Source of the DNA: Glaesserella parasuis
Lineage (GTDB): Bacteria; Pseudomonadota; Gammaproteobacteria; Enterobacterales; Pasteurellaceae
Length of the DNA: 40,256 bases
Assembly: GCF_002015085.1 (NCBI RefSeq)
Contig: NZ_MUXW01000035.1
Location: 1 to 40,256, forward strand
Direction: 5' to 3'
The notes below the pieces were generated by a model. That model was not told the DNA's origin, ran no database searches, and saw nothing but the letters and a program-made list of their open reading frames with translations. Of the stretch, positions 24,396 to 34,574 are shown in pieces (the stretch's first letter is position 1; each line of letters opens with the position of its first letter). The position numbers and the translations under genes are program-made.

Positions 24396-25145
24396 TTATT
24401 TCTTAATAAAATATAAATCCCACACGCCGTGTCCCAACTTATGTCCTCGTTCTTCAAACTTAGTTAAAGGACGGAAATCAGGGCGAGGGATAAAATCGCT
24501 GGTTTCTGATGTATTTTGCAATGAAGCATCAAATTGACGTAATACTTCTAGCATATGCTCGGCGTAGTTTTCCCAGTCTGTCGCAAAATGGATAAAACCA
24601 TTCGGCGACAGTTTGGTTAATACACGGGTAACAAATTCAGGTTGAACAATACGGCGTTTATGGTGTTTCGCTTTTTGCCACGGATCAGGGAAATAAAGCT
24701 GCAATCCACCTAATGATCCATCAGCAATACTATCTCGCAAAATCTCTGTCGCATCGTGGCAGATCACTCGCAGATTTTTAACGCCTTTTTCCAACGCATA
24801 AGCAATACAAGCACCAACCCCTGGTGTGTGGACTTCAATCCCAATATAGTTGCGATCAGGATTTTGTTCTGCCATTTCCACGAGTGAACGCCCCATACCG
24901 AAGCCAATTTCAAGCACTACAGGATTGCCGTTGCCAAAAATTGCCTCAAAATCAAAAGGCGTACTTTGGTAATCTAAACCGAGATTTTCCCAGTTATTAT
25001 TCATCATATCACGTTGATAATCGCTCAAACGCCCTGTACGCAACACAAAACTACGCACTTTACGAAGATAGCGACCATCTGCAGTAAATTCAGCACGTTC
25101 AACGGTTTTACGTTTTTTATCGGCAAAAGTAATTTTTTCAGACAT
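24396..25145 (-). CDS. trmB: tRNA (guanine-N7-)-methyltransferase
   Basis: TrmB methylates G46 of tRNAs using S-adenosylmethionine. The SAM motif is VLEIGFGMGRSLVEMA. The family signature is YFPDPWQKAKHHKRRIV, and the C-terminus TKFEERGHKLGHGVWDLYF matches the TrmB substrate-binding end. I chose ATG 25145 (249 residues): GGTG lies 11 bases upstream, whereas the GTG at 25157 has no ribosome site and would touch the fabH stop. E. coli TrmB has 239 residues. It follows fabH by 15 bases and precedes yggL by 24 bases. Confidence 0.95.
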   Translation of the reverse strand: MSEKITFADKKRKTVERAEFTADGRYLRKVRSFVLRTGRLSDYQRDMMNNNWENLGLDYQSTPFDFEAIFGNGNPVVLEIGFGMGRSLVEMAEQNPDRNYIGIEVHTPGVGACIAYALEKGVKNLRVICHDATEILRDSIADGSLGGLQLYFPDPWQKAKHHKRRIVQPEFVTRVLTKLSPNGFIHFATDWENYAEHMLEVLRQFDASLQNTSETSDFIPRPDFRPLTKFEERGHKLGHGVWDLYFIKK

Positions 25146-25160
25146 CTTAAGGTTCACCGA

Positions 25161-26111
25161 TTAAAATCTAACAAGGGCAGAACCCCAAGTCCAACCGCCA
25201 CCAAAGGCTTCAAGAAGCAATAGTTGCCCACGTTTAATACGCCCGTCACGCACCGCTTCATCTAATGCAACAGGAATAGTTGCAGCACTAGTGTTGCCAT
25301 AACGATCTAAGGTGATCACAACCTGTTCCATATCCATCTCTAATTTTTTCGCTGTTGCACTAATAATGCGTAAATTTGCTTGATGTGGTACAAGCCAATC
25401 TAACTGAGATTTTTCCAAATTATTTGAGGTTAAAGTTTCTTCTACCACATCAGAAAGTTGCTTCACGGCTAATTTAAAGGTTTCATTCCCTTGCATTTCA
25501 ATATAGCCAGATTGCTTATCGCCACGTTGAGCATAAGGCAACACTAACATCTCATTTTTTTCAGGGGAAGCGTGTAAATGCGTAGAAATAATACCCTGTT
25601 CAGCACTCGCTTCTAAAATAACTGCACCAGCACCGTCGCCAAATAAGATCACTGTGCTACGATCTGTTTCATCTAAATTACGCGAGTGAAGATCCGAACC
25701 GATCACTAAGGCTTTTTTCACTTGTCCTGTACGAACGAACTGATCTGCAACACTTAATGCGTAAACAAATCCAGTACAAGCGGCGGCTACATCAAAAGCA
25801 ATTGCATCTTCAATGCCTAACAAACCTTGAATTTGACAGGCAGCACTTGGATAAGCGTGAGAATTACTGGTTGTTCCCACTACAATTAAATCGATCTCTT
25901 GCGGATCGATATTGACCTGTTCCAAACATTTTTTTGCCGCTTCAAAGCCCATTGTTGCAACAGTTTCATTGGCTGCAGCAATGCGACGTTCTTTGATACC
26001 TGAGCGAGTAACAATCCACTCATCTGAGGTTTCTACCATTTTTTCTAAATCAGCATTTGTACGAACTTGGGTGGGCATATAGCTTCCCGTCGCTAAAATT
26101 TTGCTATACAT
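25161..26111 (-). CDS. fabH: Beta-ketoacyl-ACP synthase III
   Basis: FabH condenses acetyl-CoA with malonyl-ACP to start fatty-acid synthesis. The 316 residues carry the catalytic triad: Cys112 in AAACTGFVYAL, His244 in PHQANLRI and Asn273 in YGNTSAATIP. The typical start TGSYMPTQVRTNADLEKMVETSDEWI (split here for length: TGSYMPTQVRTN, then DLEKMVETSDEW) is present. E. coli FabH has 317 residues. It stands alone from the usual plsX-fabH-fabD-fabG-acpP cluster and leads a minus-strand run with trmB, yggL and recF. It is divergent from rep across 150 bases. Confidence 0.97.
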   Translation of the reverse strand: MYSKILATGSYMPTQVRTNADLEKMVETSDEWIVTRSGIKERRIAAANETVATMGFEAAKKCLEQVNIDPQEIDLIVVGTTSNSHAYPSAACQIQGLLGIEDAIAFDVAAACTGFVYALSVADQFVRTGQVKKALVIGSDLHSRNLDETDRSTVILFGDGAGAVILEASAEQGIISTHLHASPEKNEMLVLPYAQRGDKQSGYIEMQGNETFKLAVKQLSDVVEETLTSNNLEKSQLDWLVPHQANLRIISATAKKLEMDMEQVVITLDRYGNTSAATIPVALDEAVRDGRIKRGQLLLLEAFGGGWTWGSALVRF

Positions 26112-26261
26112 ATTTTTTTCTCAACTTTTCTAGATTGCTAGATATTATAACTATAACCCTCTAAAAATAGTAGGGGATAGGGGCGATTATAAAGGTAAAT
26201 CATTCTCGACAATCCGCAAAAAATCACTAGAATCATACCGCTTATATCAAAAGGAAATTCA

Positions 26262-28283
26262 ATGAAACTCAATCCTCAACAACAACAAGCGGTAGAATAT
26301 GTCAATGGTGCTTGTCTTGTACTGGCAGGGGCTGGTTCGGGCAAGACACGAGTGATCATCAATAAAATTGCATATCTGATTGCCCATTGCGGTTATTCGC
26401 CGAGGCAGATTGCGGCGGTGACTTTTACCAATAAAGCTGCCCGTGAAATGCGCGAGCGTGTGGCACATTCTATCGGTAAGGAAAGCAGTCGGGGATTGAC
26501 GATTTCCACCTTTCACACCCTTGGTTTTGAGATTTTAAAGCGTGAACATAAATTGCTCGGCTATAAGTCGGGGATGACGCTGTTTGACGAACACGATCAG
26601 CTGGCGTTGTTGAAACATCTGTTGCCTGAAAATGTAACGGAAGATAAAGATCTGCTGAAGTTGTTAGTGGCGACCATTTCTAACTGGAAAAATGATCTGC
26701 TTTCGCCTGAACAAACGATTGCCTTAGCAAAAAGCGATCGTGATCGGGTGTTCAGCCATTTTTACGATCAATATCAAAATCAGCTCAAAGCCTACAATGC
26801 TTTGGATTTTGATGATTTAATTATGTTGCCGACTTTGCTGTTTAAGCAATTTCCTGAAGCTAAAGAGCGTTGGCAGCAGAAAATCCGTTATTTGTTGGTG
26901 GACGAATATCAAGACACCAACACCAGCCAATATGAATTGATTAAGCTGTTGGTCGGTTGTGATGGCAATTTTACCGTGGTAGGCGATGACGATCAGTCGA
27001 TCTACTCGTGGCGTGGGGCAAAGCCTGAAAATATGGGGCGGCTGCAACAGGATTTTCCGAAGCTCAAAGTGATTAAACTCGAGCAAAATTACCGCTCTAG
27101 CCAACGGATTTTGCACTGTGCCAACATTCTGATTGATAACAACGATCACTTGTTTGATAAACGCCTCTTTTCGCAGTTGGGCGAAGGCGAAAAGCTCAAT
27201 GTGATTGAAGCGAAAAATGAAGAACAAGAAGCTGAACGTATTGTGGGTGAGTTGATTGCACACCGTTTTTCACGCAAAACCAAGTATAAAGATTATGCAA
27301 TTTTATATCGTGGCAATCATCAATCTCGCTTGTTGGAAAAGTTGCTGATCCAAAACCGTATTCCCTACAAAATCTCAGGCGGAACGTCTTTCTTTGCCAA
27401 AGCCGAAATCAAGGATATGTTGGCCTATCTGCGGTTATTGGTGAACCAAGATGACGATGCGGCATTTTTACGCATTGTGAATACGCCGAAACGGGAAATC
27501 GGGGCGGCGACGCTTGAAAAATTAGGGCAACTTGCCAATGAAAAACAGGTGAGCCTATTTGAAGCTATTTTTGATTTTGAACTGATCCAACGTTTAACCC
27601 CAAAACCGTATCAAGCCTTGCAGGACTTTGCTCGCTGGGTGGTGGAATTATCCGATCAAGCGGTCAGATCCGAGCCGAAATCTGCAATTCAGGATATGTT
27701 GGCGAAAATTCAATATGAAGCCTATCTCTACGAAACGGCAGCAACCCCGAAATCCGCAGAAATGCAAAGTCGCAATGTGCAAACACTGTTTGAATGGGTG
27801 GAGAAAATGTTGGAAGGCGATGAACTCAGCGAGCCGATGAGCTTAAATCAAGTCGTCACCAATTTGACCCTAAGAGATATGATGGAACGTGGCGAAGATG
27901 ATGACGAAAGCGATCAGGTGCAACTGATGACATTACACGCCTCTAAAGGGTTGGAATTTCCACACGTTTTCTTGATCGGTATGGAAGAAGGCATTTTGCC
28001 ACACCAAACCAGCATAGATGAAGACAATGTGGAAGAAGAACGCCGTCTGGCTTATGTTGGCATTACCCGTGCACAACAGACACTGACTTTTTCTTTATGC
28101 AAAGAACGCCGTCAATATGGCGAAATAATTAAACCCGAAATCAGCCGATTTTTACTCGAATTACCGCAAGATGATTTGCAATGGGAACGAGATAAACCTA
28201 AACTGAGTGAGCAAGAACGCCAGCAAAAAGTATCTGCTGGACTAAATAGCTTAATGGCTATGGTACAAGCGAATAGGAAATAG
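26262..28283 (+). CDS. rep: ATP-dependent DNA helicase Rep
   Basis: Rep is a 3'-5' superfamily 1 helicase that helps forks pass protein roadblocks. The 673 residues equal E. coli Rep. Motifs: Q-motif region LNPQQQQAVEY, Walker A GAGSGKTRVI (23-32), Ia AVTFTNKAAREM, II VDEYQDTN, III VGDDDQSIYSWRGA, IV LEQNYRSSQRIL, V LMTLHASKGLEFPHVFLIG, VI RRLAYVGITRAQ. It has the Rep-type short C-terminus rather than the longer UvrD tail. AAGGAA precedes the ATG. An uptake word lies at 26285, close to the start codon. The gene converges on the DUF5718-like gene with only 11 bases between stops. Confidence 0.97.
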   Translation: MKLNPQQQQAVEYVNGACLVLAGAGSGKTRVIINKIAYLIAHCGYSPRQIAAVTFTNKAAREMRERVAHSIGKESSRGLTISTFHTLGFEILKREHKLLGYKSGMTLFDEHDQLALLKHLLPENVTEDKDLLKLLVATISNWKNDLLSPEQTIALAKSDRDRVFSHFYDQYQNQLKAYNALDFDDLIMLPTLLFKQFPEAKERWQQKIRYLLVDEYQDTNTSQYELIKLLVGCDGNFTVVGDDDQSIYSWRGAKPENMGRLQQDFPKLKVIKLEQNYRSSQRILHCANILIDNNDHLFDKRLFSQLGEGEKLNVIEAKNEEQEAERIVGELIAHRFSRKTKYKDYAILYRGNHQSRLLEKLLIQNRIPYKISGGTSFFAKAEIKDMLAYLRLLVNQDDDAAFLRIVNTPKREIGAATLEKLGQLANEKQVSLFEAIFDFELIQRLTPKPYQALQDFARWVVELSDQAVRSEPKSAIQDMLAKIQYEAYLYETAATPKSAEMQSRNVQTLFEWVEKMLEGDELSEPMSLNQVVTNLTLRDMMERGEDDDESDQVQLMTLHASKGLEFPHVFLIGMEEGILPHQTSIDEDNVEEERRLAYVGITRAQQTLTFSLCKERRQYGEIIKPEISRFLLELPQDDLQWERDKPKLSEQERQQKVSAGLNSLMAMVQANRK

Positions 28284-28294
28284 AATACTTGATG

Positions 28295-29131
28295 TTATCG
28301 AACAATTTGTATTAATGGTGAAATATCATCGTTTACAAAGATTTCTTTTTCAGCCATTGAGGCTATTTGTTCGTGGGAATATTTTTTGGCGTTGTATACA
28401 ACAACTATGCTTGTATCTCCAATATGTAAAAAGTGATTTTTTCCAAAATCTGTGTAACACGTTGCTCCGATACTAATAATTGCTTTATTGGGATAATCTG
28501 CTTTTTTAATTAGTTCAGATATATTATTCATTGGATCTTGATTGGGTTGGTTGTTCATTCTATCAATGATCCAAGCTAACAATTTCTGATGGAAATAGCT
28601 ATAGCTAATAACTGGACTATCTACTCCATATTCCGAAAGTTTGCCATCACGTTTATGAAAACAGGCAATGTGGTAGCTATCTAAATTTCCCCCCTGTTCA
28701 AATTTATCTAATGCAATTTGTACAGAAGAAATACCTTTTGAATGGGCTCCCCAATTTTTCTTTTCGCAAATTTTACGGGCATCAGGCCGGCGAATTGAAC
28801 AATCATTATAGGCTGCAAAATGTGTTGGTCTTAATGCAATCACACGACCTTCTTTATATTCAATATCACAAATTAATGCAACTTCAGGTTCAATTTGGAG
28901 ATTGTCTGCTTTCTCAGGAAAAACAATGATATCGTGAGAGAGAGGATATGTTGAAAGAAATTGTTCATTTTTGTCTAGATGTTCGCTAGGAACATAAAAG
29001 GGAAAAATAGCTTTTGGTTGATGAACTTCGCTAGTTTGAATTTTCACAAAATCCCTATCCTCTCCAGCTTGTTCTAAATGCCCAGTAAAATTACCAGCAA
29101 CGCCCAGTCCAATGAATTTAGAATTTTCCAT
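28295..29131 (-). CDS. DUF5718-type protein, fumarylacetoacetase-like fold suspected
   Basis: The 278 residues begin MENSKFIGLGVAGNFTGHLEQAGE, which I recall as the DUF5718 family found in Pasteurellaceae and some epsilon-proteobacteria; the name comes from memory. The central part EPEVALICDIEYKEG followed by ALRPTHFAAYNDCSIRRPDAR resembles the metal-binding core (E-x-E and later acidic residue) of the FAH hydrolase superfamily. GAHSKGISS fits the position where FAH enzymes have the K-S/T-F-D or G-P stretch. No signal peptide or membrane segment. A GGAG ribosome site lies 8 bases before the ATG. Substrate and reaction are unknown, and no metabolic neighbours help. Confidence 0.72.
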   Translation of the reverse strand: MENSKFIGLGVAGNFTGHLEQAGEDRDFVKIQTSEVHQPKAIFPFYVPSEHLDKNEQFLSTYPLSHDIIVFPEKADNLQIEPEVALICDIEYKEGRVIALRPTHFAAYNDCSIRRPDARKICEKKNWGAHSKGISSVQIALDKFEQGGNLDSYHIACFHKRDGKLSEYGVDSPVISYSYFHQKLLAWIIDRMNNQPNQDPMNNISELIKKADYPNKAIISIGATCYTDFGKNHFLHIGDTSIVVVYNAKKYSHEQIASMAEKEIFVNDDISPLIQIVR

Positions 29132-29369
29132 ACCTAATCTCCAAGAAATTCAATATATGTAAATATTATTTTACTGATTTTATACAGAAATAACGATAGG
29201 TATTGTAACTATTTGTTATTCAGGCAGTTCTTTTTAATACCTATTAATATGATACATGTTTTTTATAAATTGTATTTGTTTTTCAATAAGTTAGCATTAT
29301 ACTGCACAGATTTTAACATCGGAATCCCATAGTGTTCAAATATCAATGTACGGGAATATTTCGTATCAA

Positions 29370-29385
29370 TGATAATTGAATATCA
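29370..29385. promoter_or_regulatory. Possible operator in the leader of the first giant gene
   Basis: TGATAAT-TG-AATATCA is an imperfect palindrome 23 bases before the ATG at 29409. It resembles a Fur box but the spacing is 7-2-7. A weak promoter (TTGTTT at 29277, TATACT at 29298, 15-base spacer) lies upstream. Confidence 0.3.
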
Positions 29386-29408
29386 ATTTTTCTTAAGAGA
29401 GTCAATCA

Positions 29409-32400
29409 ATGAAAAAAATGATATTGAGAGTGGTTAATAACCATCAAACAAAAGACATTGTTTTGAACGGTGCTAAAACGGTTGTTCAAAAAGCAGAGAA
29501 AGGAACAAAATACCAACTAATAGATGAACATGGAAATTTAATTACTAATGCTAAAGCGGAAGTTGTTGGAAACGATCTTGCTATTTCGGTAGAAGGAAGT
29601 CAGCAACCTAGTTTAGTGTGACAAGATTATCAACTACATTATCCTATAGAAAATGCACAATATTTAGCAAATACTCAAGCCTCATTTGCTACAGCAGAAA
29701 GTGCCGCAGCTGCAGCTGAGATTTCGGCGGTTGCTTCCACAAGTATCGCATCAACATTAAGCACAGCACAACTGGTTGGTCTTAGTTTAGGTGCGGTAAC
29801 TGCGGCAACAGCTGGCGTTGTATCAGAAACAGTTAGAAACCATACGAGTAAATCGTCTTCATCCTCAAAATCATCAATGCAATCAAATCATGTTGAGAAT
29901 AGTGTACCCCAAATTACTCTAGATCAGATTACCAATGATAACCTTATTGATTATATAGAATCTCAACAGGAAAAAATTACGATCACTGGGTCTGTGACTA
30001 ATGCAAATAACGGTGATATTGTTACGTTGAAAGTAGGGGAAGCAGTATCAACTGGTCCGGTTACAGATGGACGTTTTGCGATTGAAGTGGATACCAAATC
30101 CCTCGTTGTGCATCAAACCGTGACAGCAACGATTGCGAATGTCAGCGATAGTGAAAATTATACGGTGGAATTGCCAGAATTAACCTTCGATAAGGTAACG
30201 TCTGATAATACTATCAATATTGATGAATCTAAAAAATCAGACATTGCGCTGACTGGTAGTGTTACTAAAGCCCCGGAAAATTCAACAGTAAAAATTGTGG
30301 TTGGGGATCAAACTTTTACTGCGAAGGTTGATGCACAAGGCAAATTTAGCCTACCTGTAAGCGGTGATTTACTGTCAAAAAATAGCGTTCTTAAAGCAAC
30401 AGTAGAAACACCAAATAAAGTCCTTTCTCAAGAAGTTACGCATAATTACCAAGTGGATTTAGAAGCACCAAAACCAACCATTGATCTTAATCCAATTACG
30501 GGCGATAACAAAATCACAAGTTTAGAAGCTAAAAATGAATTAACGACGGTGACTGGAACGGTCACTGGCGTAGAAGACGGTCAAGAAGTCACTGTTTCTT
30601 GTGGCTGTGCAAGCTGTTCAGGTGTGCAGTGGATTGATATGATGGCAAAAGTTAGCAATGGTGAATTTAAAGTTGATTTTAAAACGGCAGATTTACTGAG
30701 AGCTAATGTGAATACTGTAAAAGCCAGCGTAACAACTAAGGACGCAGCAGAAAATAGTGCAACGGCGACGGATAGTGAGACCTATACTCAGCCAGTAGAA
30801 TTAAAAACAAATGCGAGCTTAGGTAGTTCAACGGCTCCTTATAATTTAACTAGCCTAAGCGATACAAATAAAATTAATAAGGCTTTTGCGGATGCTAATC
30901 CTGTAATTGATTATTTAGTCGTAGTACATGGGTTAGGTAATTACAAGTTATCTCAGGCAACAATTGAACTAAATAACGGCAAAACCTATAAACTAGAAAA
31001 TCCAAACCCAAGATTTAAAGTACAAATTCCAGTTAGCGATCTTGCGAACGGTACCAAATTAAAAGTGACAGTAACAGTGATTGATCCTGCAACGCAAGCA
31101 ACGAAAGATCTTTCTCGTCACATTAATTATGTCTATGACGTAACAGCAGAAATTCAAGCGACAATTGATACGATTAATGAAGATAAAACAATTGCTTTCG
31201 CAGATTTAGGTAAAGAGACGCTGTTAAAAGGGGCATTAACTTACGATGAAAATGATATCCGTGAGCGTGATCTTAGTATGACGCTGACAGCTGGCGGTGT
31301 TACTTATACGCCTGAAATTGTGGGTAAAACTTGGTCTGTTAAAGTGCCAATGTCTGTGCTTGCGAATGCTGAGGGAACACAAAAAGTCGCGATTGAAGTT
31401 ACCGCAAAAGATAAGATGGATAACCCAGCAAAAGCTACTGTAGAAAAAGAATATCAAGTTGATACGGTTGCGCCTGAAGTCAAACTCAGTCTTGATTCTA
31501 TTGCAGGCGATAATGCAATTAGTGCCGATGAACGTTCGGGCAATATTACGATTAAAGGTAAAGTAGAAGGCGAATTGACTGCAGGAACAAAAGTGAAGCT
31601 GTTGATTAACGGCCAAACAACTGAAGTTGAAGTTAGTTCAGATGGTACTTTCACTCACAATGTCGCAACAAACGTTTTAGTTGATAATCTTACCATGGTA
31701 GTAAGTGCAACCTATCTTGCTACAGATGCCGTAGGTAACAGCACAACGGTTGATGCTAGCCAATCTTATAGCCTGAAAAATGGTGATATTGATATTAAAT
31801 TAGACAGTATTACAGCAGATGATTTAATTAATGTGACGGAAAAATCAGCAAATGTCACAATTTCAGGAAATATTTCAGGCTCTGCAGCTCAAGCAGGACA
31901 AAAAGTAAAAATTGTAGTAAATAATCAAGAAAAAGAAGCTACAGTAGGCGATGGCTTAAAATTCAAACTTGAAGTTCCAGCAAGCGATTTTATTGCGACC
32001 GATAAATATGTGGTAAAAGCAAGTGTTACAGGCAATAACAATGCTTCTGCCAATACTGCTCGTGCTTATAGTGTTGATAAAGAAGTCGTTGCTCAAATTG
32101 ATATTAAGAAAGTGGGTGATTTTTCGTTAAATATAGGCGAAATCGACCCGCTTATACGAATTAAAGGCAATGTGGAGTTCACTGATGCCTATGCTGTGGG
32201 CTTAAATCACAAACGCTTGTTGGAAGTGAAAGTGAAATTTGGCGACAAAGTTTATAAGGCTGGCTTCCACGATAAACAATTCTTCCTTGATATTCCTGCA
32301 AGTGAATTAGCTGAATTAACTGGGAAGGACGTTTCGTTATCGTTTTCTTTAGCAACAGGCGTTAAGGGTGACTACCATAACAATATTTATGGGCTAACCA

Positions 32401-34514
32401 AAAAAGATGATGGTTCCTATGCGACTTGGATCAGTTATGGAACAGAAGCGCCAATTGTACAAAAAGTGACTTTCGACAGTCCGCATTTAGAAAAACAATC
32501 TGATACCAGCTACAAAGTAAATTACAAAGCAGAACAACAGGTTGAGGTAAGCGGAACTGTTACAGCAGCGGCGAATAGCTCTGTGAAAGTCGGTGATACT
32601 GTTGTGGTCAAAGTAGGTGAAAAGAGCTATGAAACCAAAGTGCAAGCGGGTAATACCTTCTCGACAATGGTTGATAAAAAAGCCTTAGCCCAAACCGATA
32701 AAGTAACAGCAACATTAACAACCAAAGACTTAGCTGAAAAGGAGATCCAAGTAAGTGATGTAGAGAGAGTTGCAACACCAAGTAATGTAAGCAGTACGCA
32801 CGTTATTGTACAAAATCAACCACCGAAAGAGATTAATAATGATCACTCTACTGATGGCTATAATTTCCCTTATTTTATTGAAAAATTAGGGGGAATTAGA
32901 GGGTCTGTTAAAACGGTATTAGGTGGAGAAAGCACACCGTTAGTCTATAAATACCATATAGTTACTAAGGCAGAGTTAGCTGATCCAGCTAATATTGAAA
33001 GTAGTCGTGAAGTCAATGCGAAATATGAAGACTACATTGGAGCAGATGTCTTCCATTCTCAATTTATCAGTGACTTCCGTGCTGCTTACGCCGAGATTGG
33101 TAAATATATTAATGTAAACTTTGTTGAAGTTGATACGGTCGCGGAAGCTGATACTAATGTTTATATTGCTGCAGCAGAAAAGCTTCGTGGTTATGCCGCT
33201 TGGGCTTGGTCTGGTTATAACATCATTTGGAATGGGGGGATCTCTTACGAGAAACCAACAATCAATTATTCATTCTATACCGCCTTACACGAAATTGGGC
33301 ATACCCTAGATATGGCTCACTCAAGCAATGGTTTTAAAAATACCTTCCGAGCTAAGGAAGATACTCTTGAGCTAACTAATATGTCTTATAACAATGGGGT
33401 AAAAGACAATTTATTCTATAACCTCAAAACCTTGCGTATGTATGATATTGCTTATCTACAATATCAATTTGGTGTAAATAAAACAGCCCGTGCAGGTAAT
33501 GATGTGTATACATTCAAAGCCTACAATGCTTATTCACCAGATGGCGATATTTATATCTGGTACGGTGCTGGTGTGGATACTTTTGATGCCTCAAATGAAG
33601 AAAAAGGTGTAAATGTTGATTTAACACCAGGCTCTTGGATTTATGTTGGTGAAGAACGTGAACAAACCTTGGTGATTAAAGAGGCTAAAACCTATACTCC
33701 ACAGGAGTACTTCGGTATGCCAAAAGAGACGGTGATTACGGATAGACTTTGGAAGTCTCTTGGTAACACCACTTTCAATGAATACACCAAAGGTCAAGCC
33801 TTTATCGGCTTTGGTACCCAAATTGAAAATCTTGTAGGGTCTGCTCATAATGATAACCTGACGGGTAATGTGGCGGATAACAATATCTACGGCGGAGCAG
33901 GTAACGACAATATTAAAGGTGGTGCAGGGAATGATTATCTAGATGGTGGCGAGGGTACAGATACTTTAGCCGGCGGATTAGGTAATGATACCTATGTGGT
34001 TGAAAATCTTTCTGATACTATTACTGAAAATGCAGATGAAGGCGATGATACCGTATTAAGTGCGGTTAATTTTGATTTAACCACTCTTACTAATGTAGAG
34101 AATATTACCCTTATTGGTACAACGGCGAATGCAGCAACAGGTAATGCTTTAAATAATACCTTAGTTGCGAATAATATCGGCAATACCTTAACTGGTGGTG
34201 TGGGTGATGATCGCTTAGTAGGAGGATTAGGTGCTGACACATTAATTGGCGGAGAAGGTTCTGATACCTTTGTATTTAATACCACCTTAAATGGCAAAAT
34301 CGATACCATTGATTTACAATCAGGTGATAAAATTGAATTTTCTCGCGAAATTTTCACCGCTCTTACGCCTGATAACGTAAATGAATTTATCTCATTACAA
34401 GAGGGTAAATTGTATTATGATAGTGATAAGAGTGGTCCAAATGAGCCTGTTCACTTTGCAACAACAACCGGTCTAATTAATGAGTTATCTCAAGTTCAGT
34501 TTGTTGTTGTGTAA
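29409..34514 (+). pseudogene. Giant BapA-like/Ig-like/serralysin/RTX protein, interrupted by TGA at codon 71
   Basis: From ATG 29409 (ribosome site AAGAGAG) one frame runs to 34514 (1701 codons), broken only by TGA at 29619-29621. The intact paralog next door has Leu (CTA) at that place, and homology resumes right after (QDYQLHYP against QDYQLYYP). Order: BapA-like prefix (1-70), Ala/Ser/Thr-rich segment (72-155), nine Ig-like domains (about 157-1140), a peptidase M10-type zinc domain with HEIGHTLDMAH (1294-1304) and Met-turn NMSYNN, RTX nonapeptides (GGAGNDNIKGGAGND near 1495 and GGVGDDRL near 1600), then a type I secretion C-terminus. The consensus Gly of HExxHxxGxxH is Asp here. Ig-like domain 3 has Cys398, Cys400 and Cys403. 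The next ATG in frame (29877) has no ribosome site. Either silenced or expressed by UGA-C readthrough. Confidence 0.8.
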
Positions 34515-34530
34515 TAATGTATCAACCAAA

Positions 34531-34556
34531 GAGCCTAGTTAATAGGCTCTTTTCTT
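34531..34556 (+). terminator. Terminator between the tandem giant genes
   Basis: GAGCCTA pairs with TAGGCTC around GTTAA (34531-34549), followed by TTTTCTT. It lies 16 bases after the first gene and 18 bases before the second ATG. The second gene has little room for its own promoter, so it may rely on read-through or on a promoter within the first gene. Confidence 0.82.
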
Positions 34557-34574
34557 TAAAAGGAGAATATAGTA

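Noticed and set aside
25146..25157. GTG 25157 as the trmB start
   Set aside because: No ribosome site before it and only three bases from the fabH stop; ATG 25145 is better placed.
29619..29680. TGA at codon 71 of the first giant gene as a selenocysteine codon, given selABC in the window
   Set aside because: The paralog has Leu, not Cys or Sec, at the position, and the following bases are AT-rich with no stable hairpin of the SECIS kind.
33890..34260. RTX repeats as a possible direct-repeat or CRISPR-like array
   Set aside because: The repeats are in-frame nonapeptides (GGxGxDxLx) in a protein, with no constant DNA repeat or spacers.
29877..34514. Internal ATG 29877 as the true start of the first giant gene
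   Set aside because: No ribosome site upstream, and the homology to the second copy extends back through the TGA to ATG 29409.
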